DNA of 64,000 bases from Zonotrichia leucophrys gambelii (Eukaryota; Chordata; Aves; Passeriformes; Passerellidae). Under the pieces are notes generated by a model. That model did not search any database. It was not told the DNA's origin and saw only the letters and a list, made by a program, of their open reading frames with translations. Positions 1 through 12,400 of the stretch are shown piece after piece. How positions within the stretch are numbered: position 1 is the first letter of the stretch; each line of letters begins with the position of its first letter. The stretch spans positions 10,941,950 through 11,005,949 of the forward strand of contig NC_088179.1 of assembly GCF_028769735.1 (NCBI RefSeq), read 5' to 3'. Position numbers and translations under genes: made by a program.

Positions 1-353
1 ATGTAACAAAGCTAAGCTAGTTGAGTTGCAAGTTGGTTCTGTATTACTTCACTCTACATGCGTCCTACAACTGAAGATTGCTAACACCAGAAGAGAAAAT
101 TGAGAGGGAGAATAAATACTGAAACTCATTCACTTTAGAGTTCTTTTGTAACAGCATCTAACTTTAGTTACCTCAGAACAGAATTTCAACATAAGCTCTT
201 TTATGTTGTTGTTTTAAATTTAAGCAGACTTGATTAACCTTTATCATCAAGTATGCAGCAGCTCTTCTGCGCTACTTAAGTCTGCAATACAGGAACAAAA
301 CACAGCCAAGACATAAAATGCAAAGCTACACTTTAATTTTTGAAGTTACTTAC
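1..353 (-). other. XRN1: XRN1 intron 20, partial
   Basis: AT-rich intron downstream of exon 20. I see no exon or repeat in it. Confidence 0.8.
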
Positions 354-485
354 TGCTCTGAAATGCCTTGAACTTCTTTTACCCACATGCTTTGCTCCTT
401 ATCTCCAACATAAGCCACTTTGGTTGGGGGCACTGCATTTCCCATGTAAAGCTTCTGTGTGCCATGTGGTTCTTCCAAATAAAAC
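354..485 (-). CDS. XRN1: XRN1 coding exon 20 (last in window)
   Basis: Codes residues 734-777, [15 protein letters not shown] to VQGISE plus a split codon CA|. A GTAAGT donor follows, so the gene continues left of the window. Confidence 0.94.
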
Positions 486-3400
486 CTTGAGAATATTATG
501 ACAGATAAAAAATTTAACCAAGTAAGATTAACCTAGCCATAACCAACTGCGAGCAAAACTGAAGAGAGTTAGAAATGACTTGTTAAGGATGTGAAGACTT
601 GCAGCATTGTTTTCTCTATCCCTTCCACAATGGGCCACAGCATGTTTTTAATAAAAAATACCAGTACATATGCTATTCATAAAGGAGGATTGTATAGAAA
701 TGTTCACTGTGTGGATTTCTGTGCATGCCTTTTTCCCTCAAAACTAAGAAGGAGCTCTTCCCAAGCTTCTACATCTATGACAAACAGTGAAAGACTAGAC
801 TGCTACAGAGGCAACCAAACCTCAGGACAATGTTAAACATTCTTCACCAAGCAGCTTTCTTACATCTGGACTAACTGGTAGTTAGTTTTACAATAAAATT
901 AAAATTTCTGGGCAGCCCAAGGAACTTCATTTGAAAAAAAACCAGTAAGACAACAAGGAACTACATATCATGTAACTCTTACTTAGTTTCTCCATCTGAC
1001 ACTGCAACAACTCTGGCTTCTTCAAGGTGGGGCCAGTTAACAAAAACTCGCTTTCCAAGTATCGAACTGGCAACGTTTTCTACCATCTGAAAAAAAACCC
1101 AGAAGTATTATTACTAATTGTTTAACATACTAGAAGATTTTTGTTACAGTATTTTCAAGCTGTTTTTGCAATAAAAACTGTAGTAGTTTACTAACAGATT
1201 TTCTTGCAGAATAAAAAACTAACTTTATCTTACTAAAATATATTTGATACAGATTACATAATCCCTGATTAAAAATGTGGCTCTTAACATGTTGCATGTG
1301 TTATTTGAAAGACCTGGCATAATTTGAATGTCTCATAGAGGTTTACTAAGTACTTCTTTTGTTAAATGACTTAGAACTATTTGTGTCTCTGAGACACAAT
1401 AAATAAAATGACCATTTGAGATTACCAAAGTATTTTGTATGATATATTTTACTTATATATCACATTGAAAAAAAGGAACAACTTTTATGTCCACAACTTG
1501 CTGGCATCTGTAAATTCAGCCTCACATTATGTTCTTTTTTTCTAACAAGTCTCTGCTTTTTTAAAGATATTCATTAGGCCTACTTGATTTTTCTTGCCAT
1601 CTATCTATAATATGTACTCTCCCTATCCCTCTACTGTAAAATCATATCATATTATATTGTTTTCCTCCTCTCTCCCTTATTTTATTTACTTCTGAATTTT
1701 CTTCTGTTCTGCACTTGTCATTTGCTACTTTGACTCTTCTCTCTGATTCCCCTATCAAAGAGCCTCATTAGAGTGGAAGGCATCAAGTCTGCTTTGTTGA
1801 TTAAAAGGAAACACTTTTTCTTTTCAAGTGGTCATCTCTTCAGGCAGACAAAAGACAAACACCACTGCTCTGGAGACTGCTTCCCTGCATTTATACCATT
1901 CATTAGCTCCTTACCCAAGAACATCTAAATGCTACCACAGAGCAAGGCCAGAAACTCAACCAAGGACACTGATCCTTCATAGTGTGAAGTCTGGAAAACG
2001 ATACATGATTTTAGCAGATACCCAAAATTCCAGACTGTTTCCCACACAAATTCAGCATTTAAACACCTCAAATCTGACCATTTAACAAATTCAGACTTCT
2101 TAGTAAGTATTTTGTCCAGCTGTGGGGTTTTTTTTTGTTTGTTTGTTTGTTTTTTTGTTTGGTTTTGGTCTTTTGCTAGGAGCTGAATGCTTACCTGGTC
2201 CTTTGAGTTCTCGTCAACTATGATTTCCAACATCATGTTCTCTCCATGGCTGCTTTGCTGAAACACTTGCACACCACTTTTTTTAAGATAGAACTGGGTA
2301 AAAACAAAACAGCATATAAAACTTAAGCTCTAACATAGTTATCTACTATGTACAATTGAAATGCTGGAAGAGAAAAATCGTTTACCTTATGTTTAATGTG
2401 CTTTAAAGTAGGAAATCCACAAAAATACAGTGCACTCTTGTTGATTTTAGTTATCTTATTGTGGGTTATTTCTACATGCCAAGCATCCAAAGGTATTGTT
2501 TTATACCTAAAAAAGAAGTGGCACAACATTTGCTCATGCAGATTGACCTACACCTCTAGAAAAAAATCATTCCTCATTCACTCGTTAATTGACAAACCCT
2601 TTGCTTTCCAGCAACTAATTTATGTCACTTGGAATATATAGAAAGGACTATAAAATACCCATGCTACTGCTGCAGAGAGACTATTCATTAGGAAAAAGAC
2701 AAAACTTCAGGATAGATGGAAACTCACTCTTAAATAATTGTAATTACTGAATTCTGACTAGCAATGGTTCTATATGGTATCATTCATCTTCACAACTGTC
2801 CATTCTTCACCGACTGTAATCCAGCAACAGGCACTCCTGCTCTACTCTGCTTTAAGCTTGACTACTGTTAAGCTTATGTTTCCATTTCATCTTCAGTTTG
2901 TGTGAACTAAAGCTGGCTACTTTCCGTGAGAAGGTGAAAAACAAATTTGTGTTTAATTCTCTGCATTGGATCCAAATGCTTAAATTTAAAAAAAAAACAC
3001 TCTGGAATTAGCATTCCAGTAAATGATCACTATTTATCAGATATTTGTACCAGTCTTTCATTCTCTGTCATACAAAGTTTAGTCATTCTTTGGATTGTTC
3101 TTGACAACTTAGCACTGGTTCATCTGTTTTGCAAGGTAACATCTGGAGGGACAAATACTTTTACTGTGCTATCCAAAGCAGGCAACATCTAATTAAATAT
3201 TTTTCATTTCTCAGTTTACATATTGACATATGCAAGGTTTGGTTAAAATGTTAGTAAAAATCTAAAACTCCTCCAACTCCTTTTAGCCTGCTGTAAAACA
3301 GTTACTGCAGCATTACCTCGTGTGGCATCGTTCTATTGCAGGGAATTTCTCTGGCCACGGTGACAGGTACTGGAACTCAGCATCTTTGTCATACCAGTAC

Positions 3401-6400
3401 ATCAAGCAAGCACTGTGAGTGTTTCTTCGTTTCTCCTCTTCTTTTAGGCCCTTATTACAGGATTCCATGGCCTGCAGCAGTCGTTTCTAAATTTTAGAGG
3501 AATTAGCACATGTGAAACTGGCAACAAAAGTTAGCATGGAGAAAACTACACTGGGAAAGTAACCCAAGACATCCAGGTGCCCTATGTGCTCAGTGTCCAG
3601 CTGCAGCCCCACCCTTTCTCATGTCCCTGATCAAAATGCTCCCAGAACAATTACAATGGAATGGCTTTGGAGAATAATCACCTTTCTGCAAGCCTGTTTC
3701 CAAAGGGTAGCCTTGTCTAACACTGTTATCCTATATGCAAAGTACCCTTTTATTGCTCTCCATTAATGCTTCCCTATTACTGGTGTTTTAAAAACATTAA
3801 CAACACCAAGTCCACAGCCATTACTTAGGACTTCTGCTCCCTAAAACTAACTTTGGTTGTGGTTACTTAATCTAGACTTACTCCCCAAGCAGCAAACATT
3901 TATATTTTTTTCTGTGGTGTTATAAAGTGTTAATTTAAACTTCCACTTAACTGCACGTCTACCCGTTGATAAATTAAGAAATTCAGAAGTTTTGTAATGC
4001 AGCTTTTATGGGCAGCAGATGCTGAAAGAACTTACCTCATCAATAAAGGGGATTAATACTACAGCTTCCCATTCCTGCTGTTTACCATTTAGGTCAGTTT
4101 TAAAATCAGGTGGGTAATATTCTATAATAGGAGAGTCTTGACTAGTCATCAAATGCTAGGAAAATACAATAGAGATGATATCAAAGGCAATTTAGCAGTA
4201 ATTGTAGGAAGTGACAAAGGAAGGCTGTACAAGAATGAAACATTTAACTGGCCTAGCTGGAAATTGCTTAGCAAATGTAAAATTCTGTATTTATTAGTAA
4301 CTTTACAGTGCACTACATATAGTAACAAGTACAATATTTAACCATACATCTAAAATGCAGAAATAGAATTTAATTAACAAGACATGCAAAACCACTAAGA
4401 AGAGAGTAAAATAAAATAAAGCAGACAATGAGTAAGCAGTAGATAGATAATGCAATTGAATTCTATATCTTACCTGGTAACATTTAGGTAGCAGATCTTT
4501 GCTAGCTGCTGGAAGTACAGCAAGAAGCTGTTCAAATGGCATGAAAGGTTTTCCAAGGTCAAACTTGATTTTGAGTTCACTGATGTTGTGAATATCTGAC
4601 AGGTAAGGTGCATAATGATAAGGGTAATACCTGCAGGTTAAAAAATCCCCAAAGTGACATGACTTAATTAGAGCACAGCAGTGTTCACAGATCAGAAACA
4701 AACCAAACTACATTAAATGTTCCCAGCATAGAAGATGAAATACCTTTCAGCAGTCTCCCATTTAATGTTTTTTCTTACCAGCTCCATGATTGAACTCCAT
4801 GGTAATAATAATGCAAAATCCATTGTATTGCCTGGACATAACATTCAGCTTGATCAGCAAGGAAGGCACTTAAAAGAAAAAGGAAAGACACTTATTAGTT
4901 TTCTCATTTTCACTGGTATATAAAAAGTACTTAGCACCTTGTACATAGGAATGAAGGTGGAACATTTTGCAAATCTAATAATATCATGATTTTCTAGATT
5001 AATTTCCTCTCTGGTCCTCAAATACTTATTACAGAAACCTTGATTTGCAGCTCTTCTTGCATTCGGCAAAATCACCATTGCAGTACTCTGCCAGGTGCTC
5101 TCTGCTTTTGACATGGGATGAATATTCTGTCTTTTACTAGAATCAATGTTGAGGGTTGGCAGGGACCTTAGAGATCATCTTGTTCCAACCCCCTGCCCAC
5201 CTTCCATAGACCAGATTGCTCAAAGCCCCATCCAAGCCCTGGCCTTGAACACTTTCAGGGATGGGACATCCACAACTCCTCTGGGCAACGTGCTCCAGTG
5301 CCTTGCCACTCTCACAGTAAAGAATTTCTTCCTTATTATCTAAAGTAAACCTACCCCCTCTCAGTTTGAAGCCACTATGCCTTGTCCCATCACTATGCAC
5401 TCTTGAAAAATGTCTCTAATACACACTTACAAATGTATGCCTCGAATACATATCTACAAAGACTTGTCTTCAGCATTTAGGAATAAAAAAAGAAGTATAT
5501 ACTTACTCAGACACTACTTCTACACCCATTTTAGTCATGTAGTAAGTTCTTTTGTATTGCCTAAACTCAGTTTCAAACAGATCATCATCTTCTGGTTCAT
5601 CTTCCAATGTGGCTGGAAAACCAGTCACAAAAAAAAGGATTAACATTCACTTCTCTACTACAGTAAGGTCTGAAAACATTCACTTCTGACATTAAGCCTT
5701 AACTTTACTCCTCAATTCAAAACTATAGGTACTCACACCTTTCTTGCGCTGAAAATAACATGAAACAATCAAACAAAATCTTTATCCACAAAAATTCTTG
5801 AATTTTTAAGACAGGCAACCCATTTTTTAGCCCAATTACAAGAAAAGAGAAGATAATATAAGCCGTCATAAAAAAGTCTGAGAAAACACAAAAAGAATTT
5901 TAAAATTCAATTATGTTTAGCAACATCACCTAATATCATGCAGTAATATTCATACATTTTTGACAATAATTTCAGAACATGAGCAAGAAACTTCCTACAA
6001 GTAGAATGAGTTTAAACCCAACCACAACCAAAAACCCTAAAGCTACACAAAAATCTGTTCCCTTGTCCCTCATCTAAGAAAATACCTATGCATACAATTA
6101 TCAAATCCATAATATTGTTGAAGGTTTGTTCATTAATTCCTTTAACTCATCATGGAAATACAGGGCAAGGAAGAAGCACCTCTAAAGCTTTAGCCCCACT
6201 CTCTCACCAGAGCAGTTCCACTTCCCAACAGATGACTGCATGTCCTGCATTCAGAGTAAGCTCATCTCTGACATGCAATTCTTAGTTCTTTAAAATCTAT
6301 ACACACATTTTTTGTTATGTGTGCATGGAAAAATTACTTGCACTTACTTTTAGGGGTCACTTCACCTTCATTTTTTTCTAAAGCAGCCAAAGATATAGAA

Positions 6401-9400
6401 TTTTCCTGAGCCTATTAAATTAAGATTTGAGATAATGTAAAAATACAGGTTAATATGCACAAACCCCATTCAAAACTTGCAACTCAAAATACTACAATCA
6501 AAATATATACATATTATTTATTTTAAAACCCATTTCCTTCTCTTACAACTGCTTCAAGAAAATTATTTAAGCAGACAAGAAGGACAGATCAGACAAAAGG
6601 AGCAGTGTCAAAACGTTAACTACTTCTCAAAAAATACCTGAATATTTGTGTTCCAAAGTGCTACTCTTTCCAAGCTCTGTACACAAAGAACAGGATAACA
6701 ATATACAAAGACAGATTAAATGCAGAGGAATTTTCTCCTGCTGCTCTACACTCTGCTGAAGCACATAGTGAAGGGCAGTCAGTGGAAGTGGTGGTGGGGA
6801 ACTCGACACTGGGGCAGAGCCAGGATGCTGTTGTGTAGTAGCACACACGTATACAAGGTGCTGTTTCTTCTTAACTGGTTATATCTACAACTGCAAGTTT
6901 AATACTGACTGAGATAGCTCACCAATGGCATTGCTTGTTCCCTATTTGCTGTCCAGTAGTTAGCCAATACCAAGACATACATGAATGTTCTATCAGTGTA
7001 TCTGAAATACATGGAACTTGCAGCAGACCATGCATTAAAAATTAAGATTACGAAGTGTAGCAGGTTTGATCATAACACACACAAAAGTTAAGTTCTGCTG
7101 CTTTTGAAGAACAGCAAAGCATTAAATACAGGTTTACAAGACTTTTAAAATCATGAGCACCCGCCCCTGACTGAACCATTTCATCACCCACAACCAGCAG
7201 TGCATACAGGCAGAATGCAGACTGTTACAATTTACTTTACCTTTTCTGGTTTGGAAAAAAATCTCAAAACAGAGGCTTATGCCACTTAATTAGTCTAAGA
7301 CTAAATTACTGATTTGCAAAAAGTAACATTCTTATTTCTGATATTGTGCATATAATACACTGACCTTTTGTTTCTTTTGTTTATTTTTTCTGGCTTCCTC
7401 TGCTGCAATCCCAGCTGCTTCGTTGAGGTATTTATTGCCCACTTTACTTTCAAACCACTTCAGGTCAACAAAGACTTCACTGAAGTGCTCACGATCGAAC
7501 TGTGAGATTAAAGTAAGTTAGCAAATATTTGAGGGATGTCAAATTTGGAATGCCAGATTAACAATGTCTTTTTAGTACATGCATTAGATTACATCTAGAG
7601 TAATCTGTACAGAAACATTTTGCCCTAGAGATACAACTAAACAGATCAGATTAATACTAAAAATCCTATTTCTCAGCAATTTGTAACACACAGCCAAGCC
7701 ATATTTTGTTTTCTTTCAGTATGGCAGCAAGGAAAACAAAACAGAATTAAATAACAAAAAAGAATTAAAAATAACTTCTACACTTCACTATCAACTCTAG
7801 CAGTGCACATGTAAGGTCTGGTTAATACAGCCTTGTGCCACAGATCTAACACTTTCCCAGCTCTATCCAAGAACCAGAAAATAAGGCTGAGGCAGGACCA
7901 ACAGATGATCTCCCTCTTTTCAAGTTCAGCAGGTTTAATCCTTTCCATTTCTATGTGGCTATAGCCTACCTCATCTCTAGGATGGATTACTGCACTAGCA
8001 CTTAACAAGATTACCTTCTGTACACTAACTAGTTAGTTCATGAACAACGCTGATGCCTGCCCCTCAGATGCTCCTTGATCTTTACCAGTGATTTTCATAA
8101 AAACCTTGGAAACAATTCTCCCCCTCCAAGACCTTCAGACAACTTGCTCCCCAGGAAACTACAGCAGGGGAAATAAAGAATATCCCTGTGTTCAGCAAGC
8201 TTTTGGAATACACAGAAATCACAGACAATTCTGAGCTGGAAGAGACCCACAAGGATCAATCAGTCCAACTGGTATGTGAGCAGCCCTAGAGGGACTGAAC
8301 CCAGGTGAATTATTGGCACCTGCTCTAAAGGGACTGAACCCACATCCCTGGCACCTGCTATAGAGAGGCTGAACCCACATCCCTGGCATTACTGGCACCT
8401 GCTCCAGAGGGACTGAACCCACATCCCTGGCATTACTGGCACCTGCTCTAAAGGGACTGAACCCACATCCCTGGCATTACTGGCACCTGCTGTAGAGAGG
8501 CTGAACCCACATCCCTGGCATTACTGGCACCTGCTCCAGAGGGACTGAACCCACATCCCTGGCATTACTGGCACCTGCTCTAAAGGGACTGAACCCACAT
8601 CCCTGGCACTACTGGCACCTGCTCTAACCAGCTTTGCCCGATACTGCCACACACTTTGATGGGCAGTGAGCACCATGATTCTACTGGTGAGTCTTCATTT
8701 GACTTGCAGTACCAAAAGCCCTGTGCTGGCTAAAGCACAGATCAAATGATTCAATCTTTTTCCTCTTATGCTCTAAGAGCAGACAACAACTGATAGGATT
8801 CCATCTGTTCAATGCTATAACAGCTGATTAAACCACCTGTAAACCACAGCCATTTAACAGTTCATTCCAACTACAGTATGGTCTATTGTAGGATACCATA
8901 CTGAGTTTAAGTTCAACACTCTATAAATTTCAAAGTTACTTACATCTGACAATCTTGTAAGATATTTCTCAAAACGTTCTAAATTCAGATGCCCATTTTC
9001 ATTGATGTAACCTGTTGAGAAAATTAAACATGTTTTTGAAGTAACAATTCAACAATTTTAAGATTTGCATTTAAATGATGCACAGGTAATAAAATGCAAT
9101 CTTGCTGCCTCTCTAAGGAAAGTGCATTAAATGCTAAACATTCTAATGTGAAAAAAAGGTCAATAAATACAAATACATCAGTGTTAATGCTTCTACTTTC
9201 CACAGCTGAACTTAGTTTTCTCACCTCCCAGTTCTGGCAAAATAGCCATGTATGTTCTATAAAGTAGTGGCAGTGCATCATGATTAATGTGTAAATGAGG
9301 TAGATGAGGAATAAAATCATTTCCTACAAGGAAACCCATTAAAATCCAATCATCTATTATCCTTTCAATATCATATTCAAAAGAAATCTTGTCCTGGAGG

Positions 9401-12400
9401 AAAGAGAAAAAGGATAAAAGAACAACATTCAGGAGTATACTTTTTGTTGTCATTTTTGCATAAAGACTTCACACATTCACACATTCTTTCCCATCTCAGC
9501 TCCATTAGAACTTACTTTTACTGGAGAAAATTCATAATCAATATATTCTCTCATCAGTGATAAGTGCAGTAAATGAAACGTGGTTTCCTCTGGTGCACAC
9601 ACTCTGTAAATTATTCAGACCACCAAGTTAATTATTTATAAACACACTTTCAACATTAATATTAATAAGTCCAAGGTTACCCAAACACAAGAAATTTTAC
9701 TAGGATTCTATCTTTGTAGAAATAATGTATAAACATTTCCTTGAATCTATTTTGAGATTATATATAAAATTTTGCAGTAGCATCTTCTGAACACCAGATG
9801 TGATTGTATAGAGAAGAACTAACTTAGAGAACAGCTGTGTGGAGTTCCAAGCTGCAGTAACTATTTCCTAAATCCTTACCCCACTGCTCAAAAAAGAGAC
9901 AAACTAGTCCAACATGGCACCAGGCCTCACCATTTTAGGGTATTTTCTAACTAGTCTGAATGAGAACAGAGCACACAGATTTCCATCTAAACCAGCTGGG
10001 TTACATCTGCAGTCATTTGAAATGCTTCTTGTAACAGATGAATATGCTCTGTATGTATCATTTCATGGCTTCAACGCTGCACTAGAACAACAACAAACCT
10101 ACTGTTTGTTTATGGCATAGCCAATACATATTCTGCCTTCCCTTTTTCTCTTCACTAAAACTACTCGTAAAAACCCAAGCCAACATTAGCCCCAAATCAG
10201 TTAATACCTACACCAAAAGATTGATGAGCTAAATGATCTATTTCCAATTAATAAAGGACTATTTCACCTTGTAGATACTATAACTAGCTGAGACAACCCA
10301 ATGACAAACCAGCATAAGTACTTGCGCCTTCACACATAAAGAGGAATTTTCAGAAATGATCTCAAAAGGAACATGTGTGGGATAGCCTTCAGATGCAGGA
10401 CAAACTCATGCAAGACAAACTCTGAGCTACACTGGACTTCAGAATCAATTGTGCCATTTTTAAAATGCAATTTTCATATTGGTATTAAAGAACTTTGGCA
10501 ACCAGGTTGATGCCATAAGACTCTAGAGAGATTCTGCCCTTACTCTTCATTGCACTGGACTGTGAAATCCTGATAAGCCAAGCAATTCCGCTCAATAAAA
10601 CATTCACGGTGAGATAGAAGTTTGTAGATATTTTTAGGATTTTCACATTTTGAACTGTAAGTATCCACAAAAGTGACAGTATTGACAGAAGGCAATTCCT
10701 GTAACTTACAGAAGTAAATTCTTGTAATGAGCAAATTATTCAGAAATTACAACATGGAACAATGCTTGGGGGGAGGGAATAAATAACACTTTGCTCTTTG
10801 ATTTCATACTTTCACTAATGAATCTTTCAAAAAGTAAATCACACTCTTATTTTACATTATTTTATTTTTGACAAAGGTAAAACCAAGGTTTCCCTTTGAT
10901 TAGATGTAAGGTCTTTAAAAAAAGTGCAGTGCTGCATGCCAACACTACCCACGAGTATTAGTGAAATGTTGACTGCAAAGACTGAAAAGAAAGCCTATTT
11001 CTGATGTTCATCATATTGTCCTTGGCAATAAAGTATTCCTTTATTAGCAAAAATTACACATTTCTCTAAACATTTATGATTTATTCCGTTATCCTTACTG
11101 TCAGAAGTATTTTTTTGTGTCTCCCCCATTTTCCACCTTTATGTACCCAATATATGCTTAAAAGTCCTTCAAAGAAGGAACCCAGCCCCAGTAACAGTTA
11201 TAAATCATTCCTGTATTACTTCAGGAATAACTGAAAAACCTCAGATATAAATATATATATATATATATACATACACATATATACATTTTTGAAAGTTAAT
11301 ATCTGCCTAACACAGTTATGGAAACAATGTCAATACAGCCCAGGCTGCTCCATTATTACATGAAGAAAAAAGTAAAACATACCAAAGTTTAAAGGATTAA
11401 AGGAATCAGCTGTTCTGACAGCATACATTTTTTCATGTAAACCAATTGAAATGCACAATTCAGCACGTTGATTTCTCTAATCTCAAGACTATTCTAACCC
11501 AAAGAATAAACTAAATTACTATGTTTCATTAAATTACTAGACTTCATTAAATTACTATGCAATCAATAAAAGAAAATCCAAATCACCACACACATCTGTT
11601 TTAGTCACCCAGTATGTTTTGGATTTCATTTCATCATAAATAAAATAAGAGTAAAGTTAAATCAATTCACCTTTGAGCCTTTTTACCACCAAATCTGACT
11701 TCTTCTCTTAAGAGCGCAAAGTGTGCCTCATGACTTGTTAATCCCAGCATTATCTATTACAAAGAGATACCAGAAAGATCTTACTTTTTAATTTTTTTTA
11801 AACCTTAAATAAAAAAATGTTGATGTTTGGTTTCATTACAAATTCAAAAGCTGGCAGGAATACAAAACGACATGCTTGTTTCAAACCATTTTAAAATCCC
11901 ATGAGCTAAGGAAGATATCAAAAATGATATCTTGACAAATCCCTGTTGTTGTTTGTATTATTTTAATTGCACATACCAAGTCAGCATCTAGGCCATAGAG
12001 ACAGTGTCTTGTGTTTGGATCATGATGGGGCTTTGCTTTTTCTGATCTGATGAACTCCATAATTTTATGCTCACCTTCCCCTGGGGTCTGGAGACCAAAA
12101 CAAAACAAAAATAAATCAGCAGTAAGTATTATTCTGTATAAAAAAAATATTTAAAATAGGATAATAAGAAAATATAATGACCTCATGGCCTGATAAGTAG
12201 ACTGTTATTCCTTGCCAGGATTTGTCTGTGGAAATCTTCATATTTACAAAATATTTAAGATGCTCGTTCAATCTGGCCATGAATTCAGTTCCTGAAAACA
12301 GAAACATAAGTTAAAATTTTTCACTAGTTTGCATTTACATATCAAAAGTATTAAAAAAATGCCAACAAATAAAACTTCTGCCAGAAATGAAGGGATGACT

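Larger units (their letters stand above)
9604..11670 (-). other. XRN1: XRN1 intron 6
   Basis: About 2 kb of AT-rich intron. It holds a TA microsatellite (11245-11285) and a short tandem repeat (11512-11560); otherwise nothing recognised. Confidence 0.75.

Noticed and set aside
4303..4701. 132-codon minus-strand frame
   Set aside because: It is XRN1 exon 14 with readthrough into both introns, not a separate gene.
8205..8665. Possible functional tRNA-Ile gene or CRISPR-like array
   Set aside because: The tRNA arms are degenerate and interrupted by 44-bp repeats, so no cloverleaf forms. The repeats are adjacent with no unique spacers and lie in a vertebrate intron, so it is not a CRISPR array.
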